Assembly: GCA_012295275.1 (NCBI GenBank) | Contig: CM022671.1 | Location: 14,990,956 to 15,054,955, forward strand | DNA from: Chrysomallon squamiferum | Lineage: Eukaryota > Mollusca > Gastropoda > Neomphalida > Peltospiridae | Reading direction: 5' to 3' | DNA length: 64,000 nucleotides | In this document: piece after piece, positions 25,179 through 39,400 of the stretch | Layout: each line of letters opens with the position of its first letter | Numbering within the stretch: the first letter of the stretch is position 1 | Made by a program: the position numbers and the translations under genes | Notes under the pieces: generated by a model | Database searches by the model: none | Seen by the model: the letters and a program-made list of their open reading frames with translations, nothing else | What the model was told of the DNA's origin: nothing

Positions 25179-27569
25179 ATGGACAAACAGGAAGACAAAA
25201 TGACTGAAACATATGAGACAGAGAGAAAGGAATTTCTTAGTGCTGCCCCTCCTCCATCTATGAAAAATCCACTTCAACAAATTATTGTTGTATCTTTATC
25301 TTTCATGTCTGTCTATACAGCCTATCTAGCCATTCAGAACCTTCAAAGCAGTCTCAATTTCGAATCAGGACTGGGTGTTACTTCACTTGCATTTCTCTAT
25401 GGATCCATTATTCTGTCTGGAATTTTTGCACCAATAATCATTCATATCATAGGAGAAAAATGGTGCTTGACTCTGGCATGGTCTTGTCATACACTGTATA
25501 CTATTTCTAATTTTTACCCAGGTTGGTTTACATTGATTCCTACCTCTGTACTTCTAGGTCTTGTTGCAGGACCAATGTGGACCTCTCAGGGGATGTATCT
25601 AACTGTGTGTGGAAAAGCATATGCCTATAATAAAGGACAGAATTTGTACACAGTCCTTAGCAAACTCAACAGCATCTTCTTCACCTTCTATGAAATTAAT
25701 GATCTATTTGGAAATGTTGTTTCATCTTTTATATTGACTCGAAGTGCATACAAGGTCGAGGAATTTAATAATGCAACAAAAAGTTGTGGTGCACACAGTG
25801 GTCCAGAGATTTCTGCTTCTGCAATAATGAAACCAGAAAAACACATAATCTATACTTTGTTAGGTGTGTTTCTTGTATTTGATATCATTGGACTTCTGTT
25901 CACTGCATTGTGTCTTAAACCTTTGCCAAAAAATGAAAATAATGAATCACGATCTTGGCAAAAGACATGTATTTCGTTTTGCAGTGCTCTAAGAGATTTT
26001 CGTCTTGTTTTGATTATTCCTTTGTTTATGGCAACTGCAATGAGTCAAGGAATACTTTTTACAGAATATACAAAGGTAAGCAAAATAATGCTTTTATTAG
26101 CATAATTAGATGAAGATTTATTGTTGAGAAACCCTTTGTTGAGGCCATTTTTCAAAAACTGGTTACTCTCATTTAATCAAAATGCAGAAGAACACAATTA
26201 GGTTTGATAATCTTACTGCTAGGCTATTTTATGCATTGTCAAAACAGTGTTCAAAGCAATTTAGAAATGTCTGTAATAAGTTAGTTCCCTTTGGATTTAT
26301 TTTATTTATATAGGTATATTGCAACAACAATTTTATTAATGACAAAAAGCAGTATATATATATATATATGTATGTATGTATGTATCTATGTATCTATCTA
26401 TTATGTATTATGAATGTATAGTAATTCTTCTTTAGATCAGTGAATTTTAGATTCAGTGACAGCAGATATTAGATTAAACACACATTCACACAAATAGCTA
26501 ATTGTTTGTTTTGTTCATTTTTCTTTTATCTATAAACATTTCTTAAATTTGTATTTATTAATCTTTTAATATTCTTTTCAGTCTTACATTAGTTGTGCAC
26601 TTGGTGTAGATAATGTTGGCTTTATCATGGCATCACATGGTGTTGTCAGTGCCGTCACAGCATTACTAATGGGACGTGTGGCAAAGTTCACAGGAAGAAT
26701 CGTGCAGTTTGTTATAGCTGCTACTTTCAATGGAGGGATGTTATCAATGATGTTGTTTTGGGACCCACTAAATGCAAGTTATATTGTTTTCTTCACAATA
26801 CCTGTAGGACTGGGCATATCAGAGGGCATACTCAGAATGCAGTTCAACAGTAAGTGGGGTTTTTTTGTTGTTTGAATACTTTATTCTAATCTCTAGGGAA
26901 TTCTTTTATATTTCTACTGATGTTTTTATTAGCTACTGAGAGTTAAATTTTGTTAATCAGAAGTCTTCACTTTCATTGAAGTAGAAAATTTCAAAATGGT
27001 TAAAATAATTATTGAAGTATTTATATTTGTAGCTCATTAATGTTAGGTATTAATGGGGGGTTTTCAGAGTTTGTTTTCTTTGGATTCTTTTTCTCTGAAC
27101 AATTCAACTGTGTTTCTACTTCACTAGATATAACAAATACTACAAACAGAATCATTTAAGAACATTTTAATCTCCTTAATGTATCACCAGATTTTTGTAA
27201 CTTTAAAGGTCAGAAATTCAGAATCTTCAAAACCATTAAGTCTTTATTATTTTGTCAGTATCGCTGACGTTGTTTAACTGTAATTTATTACTATTATTTT
27301 TTTTTTTCTTTTCAGCTTTCATTGCTATAGTTTTTCACGAAAACATAGAATCTGCATTTGCTAACTATCACACCTGGAATGCTATAGCTTTCACCATGAC
27401 TTTCTGTGCAGGACTGTTTCTACCTCTTTCAGTATTACTCTCCTTTGTTATTGGTTTGATGGTCCTAGGACTGATAGGGTATCTAACTACTGAGATGTTA
27501 ATTAAGTACCGGCAAAAAATAGAAGTGAAAGAAGTACTGACAGTGGTGGAAAGTCAAGAAGAAAATTAA
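25179..27569 (+). CDS. UNC93A: UNC93A-like major facilitator membrane protein
   Basis: Three coding exons: 25179-26075, 26582-26849 and 27316-27569 (phases 0 and 1), giving 472 residues, close to the usual UNC93A length of about 457. The coding exon begins at an acceptor before 25130 and the first Met after it is 25179. A short cytoplasmic N-terminus is followed by the UNC93 helix-one signature (TAYLAIQNLQSSLN, then GLGVTSLAFLYG), the motif YTLIPTS-like FTLIPTSVLLGLVAGPMW, a glycosylatable loop with a Cys before helix six, the second half beginning FTEYTKSYISCALG, and the conserved ESAFANYHTWNAIAF near the C-terminus. Roughly eleven to twelve hydrophobic helices are present. UNC-93 in worms regulates a two-pore potassium channel and vertebrate UNC93A is a poorly characterised solute-carrier-like protein, so substrate is unknown. 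It ends tail-to-tail with GPATCH3. Confidence 0.93.
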
Positions 27570-27576
27570 TTATTTT

Positions 27577-27582
27577 AATAAA
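27577..27582 (+). terminator. Poly(A) signal AATAAA of UNC93A-like gene
   Basis: Canonical AATAAA eight bases past the stop codon, followed by an AT-rich region. It is very close to the stop, so a longer 3' UTR using a later signal is also possible. Confidence 0.5.
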
Positions 27583-28691
27583 AATGAACAAGTAAACCCA
27601 TTGGTTATTCCTGTTTCCGTGGATATATTTAAAAATAAATAACTCCATACTGTCCAAGAGTAGAGAAACATCCAAGGATTGATCAAATTATAAAGATGAT
27701 ACAGTTTATTTACATCAGATTAACTGTTAGTGTATGTTACAAGACTATTTCATTTATGATTTGCAGACAGACAGACACATGCACACACACACAATTATTA
27801 TTAGCAGTAGTAAATATTTTTGTTATTTTGCTGTGAATCCTTAGGATTATAGCGTTTAAATTACTTATACAAAAATTATATCACTGGTGCTGTTATTAAG
27901 GTCACATTCTGTTGCCTTATTATAAAGAACAGGCTTTCAGATAAATGACAATGTAATTCTGACATCTGATATTAATTAGAGGTATTACTTATCAGTGCCA
28001 AAAAAATTAAAAATAATTCTATTTATTAAAAGAGAACACATTATTAAGATACTTGGCAGTAAAGCTGAAATTATGTCTTGGTAATTATAATCAGTATCTG
28101 GTTCCACTATAGTGATAAAAAATATTGCAATATTTGCCTTGTTTTCATACCTAATGTTTGTTCCTTTACAGCTTCCAAATTTTGAACAGAATTTAAAAAG
28201 AGAAAAAAAGAAGAAATTTGATATCAGATGTTAGATTGATATATTACGGCATTATTTTCCAGTAACTACTTTATCAAAATAGAAGTGCCAAATTTTTAAC
28301 TAATTTATTTTTATATGGAAATGTTTCTATTTTTCACATCTGTAATAATTTTTTAAGTAGGCAATTATAGATTTTTTGCCAACAAAATAAAGAAATTTCA
28401 CATAGCATATTGTTTTTTATCAAGTAATATATTTTTAATTCTTTCATCATTTTAAGTGTTATAAATATTTGTTCCTGTATTTCATCAGTGAAGTGATCTC
28501 TTTGTTGCTGTCTTCACTTCCAGAAAATAATAAATAAATAAATAAATAGAAAATACTTAATGAATATCTTGAAACAGATTTCAAGAGTTAGTACTGTAAG
28601 AAACATGAAAAATGTGTCACTCTGGCTTTTCAGTACATAAACATAAATAGTTGAGAGAATGTTTTTATAATATGTTTTCTAAAAATAATAT
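27583..28691. other. Convergent 3' region between UNC93A-like and GPATCH3
   Basis: A 1.1-kb AT-rich stretch with no exon seen. It should contain the 3' UTRs of both converging genes. A short CA run lies at 27778-27792 and an AATA run at 28526-28547. Confidence 0.6.
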
Positions 28692-31600
28692 TCATTTATT
28701 GTTTTTGTAATTGTTTCTATATTTCAAGCCATATGGGTCACAGGTTCTGAGAAGAGTTTCAGGAGGGTCAGTCTCATCACAGTTGTCATAAACAGTTGTA
28801 ATTATTCCACCACCATCAGCCCGTCTTTTCTTTGCTTTTCTGATGTACCTTGCTACTTTTTCACCACGATAACTGTAAAATAGCAAGAAAAAGAAAAAAT
28901 TAGTTTCAAATTGGTAAGAATAAAAAATGGTCTAAATAACAAAAGTCAAAAGAAATCTTTTATGTTTCATTTATCAAAAAACAAAGCTTTGTATTTAAAA
29001 AAAAAATTAAATTCACAAGCTATTAGTTCAGTATTCTGCCATAACAAAATACTTGAAAGCAAGACCAGTAAATATAAACTGAATGGACTTTACATCTGAA
29101 ATAATCTCTTGAGTTTCTGTGGAATGGTGTGTAAGTTACATTCTCCCACTCTTCATTATTTTCGAATGTCTGATCATGTGACACATGTCTTATGTGATTT
29201 TAATTGTAAAGTTTCATAAAAGCTTTCTCCTCTTTCTCAACAGCTTTAAACCAGCAAGACAGAAATACATCAGCCTCCTTAAATGTTTCAATTTTGGACT
29301 TAGGAAAATGTTGGGTTTTTTTCATCACCAATACTTATCACTGGCAAAGCACTGTCTATAAGCAATAAATGTTTTATTTTTAAATTTATATTTAATATTA
29401 AAAGTGATGACAGTAGTAATGACTTTTGTTTTAGGTATAAATTAAAATAACTAGTTACACTGTACAATGTATTATAGTATTTGCATTTTTGGACTTTCAG
29501 CATCAAAACAAAATTGTATTGCCTTATTTTCAGCTTTATTTAGAATTGTTAGAATTCAGAATTAAAATACTTACCCAAATCCTTTTCTATCTCTAGGATT
29601 CTGACCCTCATTGTCAAGAGCATCAACAATTCCTCTAACAGTATTACCTAGACCTTGCCCTTCTTTCCAACCTTGTTGTGTTAAAATTTTTCTGCCAAAT
29701 CCTTTAGTATGCTTTTCAAATTTGCCAATTCCTGCAGATACGAAATCTGTATCCTCAAGACCATCTCTTCTTCTTTGTTCCTGACGAAGAGTAATATAAT
29801 CCCTGGCATCTTTGTCACCTGCACCTTCTTCATAGTAGCCACTCATATCCACATTAAGATCATCGGCTGTTTGTTCATCAAAATCTTTAAACAGAATAAA
29901 ATATTTAATAATTATTGGGAACAACCTCATCAGTTTCTCCTTAATAAATATTCAAATTGTTTTTTTATTGATCTACATTTTATTTGCCAATATTAGATGA
30001 TAGTTTTCTATTACAATACTTGCTAGTAAAATTATTGAAAAAAGAAAATAAAAATAAAATTATAAAAAAAATAATTTGTAAAAAAAACCAAATAAATAAT
30101 AATAATAAGGAAATATATGCAAGATAAATTAAAATTTATGAATAATAAACTTTGAGATAAATATGGCCTTGTTGACCTGAACTATATATTTATTATTTTT
30201 CTATTTTGTAAATAACTGTAATAATAAACATAATTATTATTTTAGAATAAATGTTAAAGTAATGTGTTTACCTCCTTCTTGCTGATGCCAAAATTGAGCA
30301 TCAGTATAGAAGACAAGTCCACTGCCTCCTTTTTCCCACTTCAACTCAATTTCTTCTTCAAACAAACGCTCTTTATTACGCTCCTGATTTGCTGGATCAT
30401 CTGTCAGTGCCTCATGTCTCTCCCATTCCTCACAAGTGTCACTGTCCTACAATAATAAAAAAAAAAAAAATTGTAGGTATCAACTCCATGCAGAGTTAAT
30501 ACAATTCTGACATTAACATGATTTTTGTAGAAAAATATAAAAATGAGTTTCAAAAATAATCTGAAATATGAATTCTTAAAGTTATTTTAATTTTCTCCTC
30601 ACCTTCCCCACTGTTTTACTAGAATTTAATTTTGTACATTCTAGGTTGTATCGGTTTTATTTTAAAATATAGTTTTGGCAATTTATACACATATACAATG
30701 TCTCTGTAGTTAATATATCATCATGTGTCAAATAATTAAAGTAAAATATATTTCTTAGAATAAGAATTAACCACTGTTTAACTTGCATTGTCCATTAAAA
30801 CAACCTACTCAATAAATGGTTTAGTACACACATATATATCGATATATATATATATGTATATATATAGATCATTCAACAGTTATGATTACTGATTTATTAT
30901 CAAAATTCAATTCTTTATCAAAACATCTCTACGGTCTTAGATCTGGAGAAAATGAACTCTGATAAAAAATACTTACACTTTCAGACGGCTGTTTGATAAA
31001 TTTCTTTTCAATGTTTTTATTCATTAATTTTCTTGTAAGTGCCTGATCTTTTTTTCTCTTTGATTTTGCTGTTTCAATTTTAGTCACATTACTTTCATCC
31101 TCTTTCAATTTTAGTTTTTTGTTATTTTTAAAATGTATTTCTGAATTACTGTCATCATGATGATCATCATCAACATCTGCACTTGCTGTGGAATTAATAA
31201 CATGTCCTGAACCAGTAACAGCGTAACGTTTATCCTGTTCATGATAAACTCTACCTGAACACTGGTCTCCATAATCATAGGGCACATTTCCATATTTCTT
31301 TTGTGTTCTTGTTTTTGGAAAAGAAAGCCCAAGCTTTTTGATCAAAGTTGAAGGAAGTCTGCACTGCTTAATGAGATCCAGAAAAACTAGTGTTGGTGTT
31401 CCAACATTTCCATTAGGCATCACATCAGGAGGATACAATTCTGGCAAATTTAACAGATCTGTTTCCGTAAATTCTTGTCTATCAGCAGGTATATTATTCT
31501 GTTCTGCTCTGGTCTTAAAGGTATGACTGCCACAATCTGGAAGAAAATTAACCTTTTTATTAGCACATTGTAAACTGAATTTAGTATATTTACAACAACA

Positions 31601-32727
31601 AAATCAACAAATAAAAATTAATAATAAATAAATAAAAAATAATAATAAATAAAATAAATAATCATAACAGTAATTGCTATGATGATATTATAGTGTTATG
31701 CTCTCTGAAAGTAAAAATCAGTAACAAATATCTGTCAAATCTTACTATTTAATCTTTAGCTGTATTAAACTTGGTTCAGAACGTCCCCATTCCAAAGTTG
31801 AATCAAAACCAACAATGGAATCTTTGAGATGGGTGCACTATCTCAAAAGAAATCAATTCATTCTGCAGTTTAAAAACTTTCCCTATAGTTGGTGATATTT
31901 CCTCTTCTGCCTTCTTCTGTGTTTATTTTCACTAACTAACTTGCCTATCTACCATATTGACCTGTTTACTTAAGTAACCAGTCAGCTAGTAAAAAGTCAC
32001 AGAAACTGGATGCTTTGCTTTATATATATATATTAACAAAGATCATTTTAGTAATACAAATAGTATTTATAAACAGCAAACAATACAAATGAATTACTTT
32101 TTTTTAATATAAAGATTCAATTTTTCAGGCTCTCTTTAATGTTAAATGACCAAACTCATTTGACTACTAAATTTGTATTCATATATTTACTGTTTGTGAT
32201 TTTATTTTAAGCAAAAAGCATTCTAAATAACATTAAAAAAGAATTTATAAAAACAAATATTAAAAGTTTTTAAAAATTTAAATTTATATTATGTTCATTA
32301 AGTTTAACTGTCATTTAAGAAAATTATTGTTATAATTATGGTTTTAAGCTGCTAATACGTATATTTATTTATTTTAAATTTTAATATTACCTTTGGAAGA
32401 AACACGGATTTTTGTGATACAACAGTAACAAGATAGTGAATCACCATTTCTATCAAGCCAGTGTTTCCGATGGTAGAATTTTATTAACAATTTCAAATGA
32501 TTTTCTTGCATTTTTATAACACAACAACATGTTTTCTTAAGTAAGGAAGCACTTTCACGTTTTTGCTCAGCTGGTGTTTCTAGTCGATGTCTGTAATGGA
32601 AACAACTAAATCTTCCCGTTTCCACAAAATTAGAAAAAAAGTTTCTTAAATCGGCCGAATGATAATTTTCTGGTATATTATTAATAATAGCGTATTTCAT
32701 TTCACAACATTCCTCTGTGGTTGTCAT
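28692..32727 (-). CDS. GPATCH3: G-patch domain-containing protein 3
   Basis: Five coding exons in transcription order: 32391-32727, 30977-31536, 30272-30446, 29575-29884, 28692-28872 (phases 1,0,1,2), giving 520 residues; human GPATCH3 is 525. The N-terminus has the family block ADLRNFFSNFVETGRF-CFHYRHR. Exon 2 has NLPELYPPDVMPNGNVGTP and FPKTRTQKKYGNVPYDY, followed by a charged Asp/His and Lys-rich linker. Exon 3 has CEEWERHEAL, EEIELKWEKGGSGLVFYTDAQFW. Exon 4 has DFDEQTADDLNVDMSGYY and the G-patch (about residues 416-463: KHTKGFGRKILTQQGWKEGQ then GLG). Exon 5 ends with the conserved ISTIYD-like ITTVYD block. G-patch proteins recruit and activate DEAH helicases; human GPATCH3 is reported to restrain RIG-I/MAVS signalling. 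Whether that applies to an invertebrate is unknown. The match along the whole length makes the assignment secure. Confidence 0.95.
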
Positions 32728-33816
32728 TTTGGTTGTTTTGTATTGTTCCGCAGTTGAGCTGAAATGTCTTGGCGTAACAACAAACTAAACCAGTTTACAA
32801 AATCCCTCACACTATATCCCTACTGATATAGTTATTTTATGAATGTGTTTATCTTGAGGGATGGCTAACATTATTAACAATATATTTGTTTAATTAAAAT
32901 AAGCAGAATAAAACTGTTAAAATTTTGCTTAATTATTATTACATTTGTAAAATACTGAAACAAATCAAATTTGGCATCATCCTTTTTATATGATTATTAT
33001 AATATTAGAATATCATTATCCTTGTTAGTGTTAGGACTTTCATGAAGTACTATAAACATAATAGTGTAACTATAAACTAGACTGCTCTTCGGTCATGAAA
33101 TCTTAGCTATCCCAACGTTCGATGTCGCGGTTTCAGATTGATTTTATTAACTGCGATTTGCTTTGTGTCGAGAGTGCGCCGATTATGCTAACGATCGGTA
33201 AAATTCGCGGTATTTTCTATCAGTGGGTGCTGTGAGTGAGATCCAGGAGAACAGCAAACATTATTATTTATTTATTTATTTGTTTAAACAAACAGTTTTG
33301 TCGATAGAAAATTTTAAAAGTAGTTTCGCAGTTCTGTAATTATTATTTGGGAAGCATTCTAATATACATAAAATAATTATACCCTTCTATACATGAATAT
33401 GTTTACAGTTTTTGTCAAACATGCAGTACCTCTGCCTCTTAGTTTGTATTCAAAAGAGATTTTCTGTTTGGGAAATACTACAAAAATCTTTCAGACTTGT
33501 CTGAAATAAACAGTCAGATAAGACTTCAAAAGTTCCTTCATGCGGTTATTATTCATATCGGACTCCAAACAACTTGAATTAGAGAATATGTCAAGCATTC
33601 AGAAGTCAGTAAAAAACAAGTTTGGCGGACCATAAAAATAGGCACGTTGTACTACCTGCTAGTATATGTATTCAGCTTCAATTTTGTATTCTTTTTAGAC
33701 ATGCGATCATTGATAATAAAATAAAGAAATAATCAGATCATATCTACAAAATATATGACATAATAATAATAACATTTTAATTATCCATAACTTCTACAGT
33801 GGAGGAATAAGTTATG

Positions 33817-33858
<42 letters not shown>

Positions 33859-34580
33859 AAAACACCACCAAAATATAAAACAAACAACCAAAATCAACAG
33901 TAAAATAATAAAATTATACCTAAACCGATATTATAATTAATCATTAGTAATATTATATATGATTATAAATAATGAATTAATCTACTGAAACAGAATAATA
34001 ATAATAACAAAGAAAAACTGAAAATCCGATCGAATGGCAATAATTTTGATCACGTGACAACACATGGTGATAATGGTTTATTTACAGTCCATAATATTAA
34101 ATAAGATGAATTTCCCGGAAGCCACAAAATAATGTGTGGCTAAGTTTACCTTCATGTAGATGTTGTTCCAATTACACTACTGTTTTGCATTTCCGTACCT
34201 TTTTATTTATCTTACGTAGAATGAATTAATAGAAAGAAGTCATCTGTTGCTAGTATTTTTTGTTACTAAAATTAACAAAACAGACACACCCAAGTTCTGC
34301 AGGAAAGTGCAGAATGTGTTTATCAGTGTTTTGTGTGTTTATGTGTGTATTAATATAGGTTTTACTAATTTACACATTCATTGTTCTTTGATAGTTGGTG
34401 TGGATTATTATTTAATGAACGGATACATTTTCTAACAGATGAGTATTCAGTGTTCATGTTGCCAAATGACTGAAACTAATTAGTTTCTTCACAAAATTTA
34501 ATGTTAATCAACTTAAACATTCTCCAATAGATTTCAACAATTTTATAGACCATTTAATACCTGCACTACAATATAAATAT

Positions 34581-34665
34581 ATAGTATTCACAGCCATTCG
34601 CTGTTTTCAAAATCCTGAAAGGGAAGTTGCCAACCAGGTTTAGAATCACTGATCTAGCAATTCTC
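34581..34665. mobile_element. Possible degraded hAT-type terminus
   Basis: Read on the minus strand from about 34663 the sequence is CAGTGATTCTAAACCTGGTT, similar to the CAGTGGTTCTCAAACTGG ends of Charlie-type hAT elements. No matching left end or 8-bp duplication was found, so only a fragment is suggested. Confidence 0.3.
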
Positions 34666-35184
34666 TTGTCAGATCTGATATGTGTTAATGAAGCCTTCCT
34701 TGTTCAGTCAAGTTACTTTTGAAACTGATCTCCCTATCTCAGTATTTTGGTTTTGTTTACCCATTTAAAAACGGGTATTATAACAGGAATAACATGACTT
34801 TAGTTCTTCCTCATGCTGTAAACACTATAATCTTTACTGGCAAATTACATTTTGTTCATATAGCGAAGATATAACAATAACAATATATGCCATTAAATTG
34901 ATTAATGTTAAACACAGACCACTGAAATTGAGAGCAATCAGATTAATTCTTATAAATGGACCTTAAATATACATTATGTATAGATATAAATGAACTATCA
35001 GAAATCTGTTTGATTTATAGTAGTAATAAAAATATTTTGAATACTTTTGTTTCTGGCAACCTTTGGTTTAAAAAGTGATTGCATGAAAATTATGTTTTAC
35101 TTGTTTCACATAGCTGTGATTTATTATGTAAATACCTGTATATAGATAATGCCCATGTTTTAATCCTCACAAGGAACAATGCAT

Positions 35185-35186
<2 letters not shown>

Positions 35187-35229
<43 letters not shown>
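35187..35229. repeat. Poly-T tract, 43 nt
   Basis: Uninterrupted T run. It could be the poly-A end of a minus-strand retroposed copy, but the flanks show no SINE boxes or LINE coding remains. Confidence 0.9.
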
Positions 35230-35230
<1 letters not shown>

Positions 35231-36461
35231 AAATCAATTATCAGTGCAATTATTTATAACTTAATAAAGAACTAAGATTAACCTGAAAAAGAAAAGACAA
35301 ACAATGAACCAAAAATCCAAATTTTATTTGAATAGCAATATGGCTAAAATGAATACTGGACAATACAAACTAGAATATGCATTACATTTGTTGAGGTCAA
35401 CAACACATTTACAATGGTTCAGAAACTAACACAACAGTGAAATCTGTTATTAGTAAAGAATAAATAAAATTAAAAATGCAATGTTTTATAACACACACAC
35501 ATATATATGTATGTATGTATATATATATATATATGTGTGTGTGTGTATATATATATATCTTTTTAAATTTTAAGCAAGATTATATAGAGACCACACATAA
35601 CAGTTCAAAATACTTTGGAAAAAGTTCAATCAATATCCATCCATGTTTAAGCTTTGGCGAACACAAAACGTTCAAAAATGAATTCACTTGTTTTTTATAT
35701 ATATAAAAAAATCTGTTTTATATTTTATTTGTAGAATAAATTTATTATAAGAATTTAAGCAGTAAACATTAAACATTAATGTTTATAACATCACAATATA
35801 TAAGACAAAAAAGCTATGTTCACAATTTATGTATAAATGCTTGGAGATGGCAAAATAATTTATTTCATTTTTGATGAGACTGTAAATAAATAAGTGAATT
35901 TTATATTTGAGTATGTCTTATTTAGAATATAATTATATATTCTTTTAATTTAATTTTTAGAATTAACTATACAATAACATTTTGGTTTTTAAAATCATAT
36001 TTAAAAAATATATTATAACTTTCACAGTCAAGAAAAACAAAACAAGATTCTCCTTTCAAGTCCCAAAACTCATTAAATGTTCAATGACTATAGATATCAC
36101 TTAGACTATAAATTTTATCAGACTAGTCGGTTAATTATTTTTAAAGAATTTTTAGATGCGCAATTCATTACTGATGATAACATGATTTCAGTGATAAATT
36201 ATAAAATACTTTACAAAAACATGGAAAGACAGTCCAGTTTTTGTAGTTTGGAAGTATGAATTTTAAATATAAGTTAATCAAAAGAATTACAGCTGAAGAA
36301 TATATGTTATAAAATATACTGACATTGTTTAAATATCACAGATTTAATTCACACTAATAAATAATATCAGGGAAATAAATAGCAGAGATATGAGTTAAGT
36401 ACACAAGAACAAATTTTTAGAATTTAAATGTAAAAAGAATTAAAATTGGTTAATGAATGTT

Positions 36462-39400
36462 TTACAAATCCAGATTAGGGACTTTCAGAGGAAGCTCTGT
36501 GCTTTCAACTCTGAGTTTTCCTTTTGATTTGACAGCCACCTGAAAAACAAAATATTCAGTAAGTTAATTTCATTAACAGCTATGACCATTCTAGACCCAG
36601 CACTGCCAATAAACACAACTGGGGTATCTGTAATCAGGAAAGTTAGAGATGTTTTATATTATATCTCTAATATGAAAGTGGAATAAAAACATTTTCTCTC
36701 ACAATTTATTGGTTAGAACATAAACTATTAAATTTCTTATCACTGTTGTAATTATAAACCTGTCTGTTAACAGCCATTTTTCACATAATTTTTCACTTAT
36801 GATTTTAATTAATTTTTGTATTAACAGAGATAAAAAGAACAAAACAAGGAGAAGGATCTTCAATAGTTTAACTCACAGTATCAGTTATTCTTATCATTCA
36901 CACTAATTATACTAACATACATTAACTTAAATTGTTTTATTATAAATGATAACTATAGTAAGTATAAATAAAACTGTAAAGTTAAATTTGTAACATCTTT
37001 GTTGGTTACATTTTTTTTTATTGTTAACATTTATTAAATCACTGCAGTTTTCATTACCTTGCATTCATGCAACTTGTGCATCTCTTCTTTGAGTTTTTCA
37101 AGAATTGGATTTGAAGAACGATTTGCTTTGGCTTGACTTTGGAGTTCACTGATGTTCAGATCATCTTTCTAAAACATTAAAATTTAAATAATATTATTAT
37201 CATTATTATTTTTATATGGTCTATTTGAAATAATGACATTGTTTCATTAAAGAAAATAGTGATTGTGTCACTTTCAAATAAGGACTCTTAAAAACAATTA
37301 TTTAAATATAAAACATTTTTTGTTACTTATAAAACAAATAAATAAATTTTAAAAATACTGTTATGTTTAAATATTAATTTTATTATTATTAATATAGAAT
37401 ATAGAAAAAATGTTTAAAAAAAGCAAACATTTAAAAAAATTTAATCAGTGTAGATATTCAGCTATCAAGTTGTTTTTAACTTTCAAGTATATTTATCACC
37501 TACAATATCTCTACTGAAAAAAAGAAGAAAATGTCATCACCATTTAGAAAAACATTTATAAACACTATTACCTTTTCAGCAAACCCCTTCTGAGATCCCC
37601 TACCATATAATCGAAGTATTGAGCCCCAACTTGTCACATGGGAGTGTAGTTTCTAAAACAGAACCAATATTAATTTATATTTTAAAGAAGCTCACCAACA
37701 TTCACCAAACAAAAATCATTTTGTTTATTAATCTTTATTAATCTTTGGTAATTTAGGTAATTTTGACAAAGATAAGTAAAAACCAAAATCCATTAAACTA
37801 TGTAATGATAAAATATTTTACACACATGAAAAAAGGTAAATAGACATCATAATTATTTCCTGGCTTCTTTTATACTAATATTAGAAAGAAAATGGCCGTT
37901 ATCATTTGGAAGTATAAATTTAAAAAAAAAATTCTTTATAGATTATTTATAACATGAACTTCTTAAGATCCGACCTGTGTTCACCAGTTAAAAATATTTT
38001 AAGATAATTTTAAGTTGAAATTTTATTTATTTTTACCTGTAATATAGCCTGAGCTGCTTGTTGTTTCCCATCTCGCTTGTTTTTAGCTATGACCTAATAA
38101 AACAAAACTGTAACAGTGTGTATCTTAAAGAAAGAGCTTCAATATCATGACAAGTAGATATATTAATTAGACTGGAAAACACACATTACCTGCAACTGAA
38201 AATGTCTTATAACTATGTTGTTGTTTATTGTGCATTTGTAAATCCAAAATAAATTAATTTTGAGATAAAAAAAAAAAAAAAAAAAATGTACAAAGCATAT
38301 CTTTAGTTTAAATATTAAAATTAATATCAAAATAACTGTTACTAAAAGCAACAGCCCACAAAATATATATTCATAAAATCAGTAACAGAATAAAAAGTCA
38401 AACTTCTTACAGTGGCTGTGTGTTTCCCAACAGTCATTGTAAATTCACTTTTCTGGTTTTTAATCTTCCTCATTGTCATTTCACAGTGAGTATCACCTAA
38501 CCCATAATTCCTGTAAGACAAAAACTCTCATAAATTATGAAATAATAATCAGTAAACTTAACAAGTTTCTTGGAATTTAAAAAAAAATATATGTTTTACA
38601 TTTCTTGTTAAATATTTATTTCATCACCATCTTAATGCTTTAGAATGAGAAAATAATGTTACCTGTACTTCCTTCTGTTCAGTAACACAATGACATTAGA
38701 ATTACAATCGTCACATTCATTTTTATTTTTCGGTAGTCTTGTTTATCCATCTTTATATTCACATAATACCAATACTTTCAAGTTCTGATGAACCATTTTA
38801 AAATATTCACAGAAAACACACTTTACAATAAAATGAAAAAATATATATATATTTTTAAAAACATAATATACCTTCTAAGACATTCACATAATATCTGATT
38901 AGGACTCTGATGACCAGCTTTTGTTCCTAGTTCAAACACACGTGGATCTTCAATTTTAATGTTGTCAAAAAACTGGAATAATAACATAAAACATAGAAAG
39001 GTATACATTGTTAAAATTAATCAAATATGTCACAAAAAAATAGAAATATTTCTCTCCATGGCTGAGGATTTTATCGTAATTACTGAAAAAAAAACCTGTA
39101 ATAAAATATAAAGAATTGATAATATTAGCAAATCTGGGACTATCAATTTTTACTAAGCACTACACCATTTTATAATGGTGACATGGTGAAAATATTTTAA
39201 GGTCATTAATCCATATTTTACTTTTTAAAGCCTGTTATTTTATTACTATTAAAAATTTAGTTATTTGCAATATTAGTATTAAAAATGTTGCAGTTCTGTA
39301 AGAATTCAAACAATAAACTGAAGAAACCCAAAATAACATTTAAACTTCTTGACTGTATCATCATATATACCCATATACATAAAATATGGATTCAAGAATT

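Larger units (their letters stand above)
32728..36461. other. Intergenic between GPATCH3 5' end and DGCR8 3' end
   Basis: The GPATCH3 promoter should lie just above 32727. A CpG-containing patch is at about 33090-33240. A (CA)n microsatellite is at 33823-33853, a 43-nt poly-T at 35187-35229 and TA/TG repeats at 35499-35560. The last ~700 bp are probably DGCR8 3' UTR; TTTATT (AATAAA on minus) occurs near 35726 and 35748. No coding exon is supported. Confidence 0.55.
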
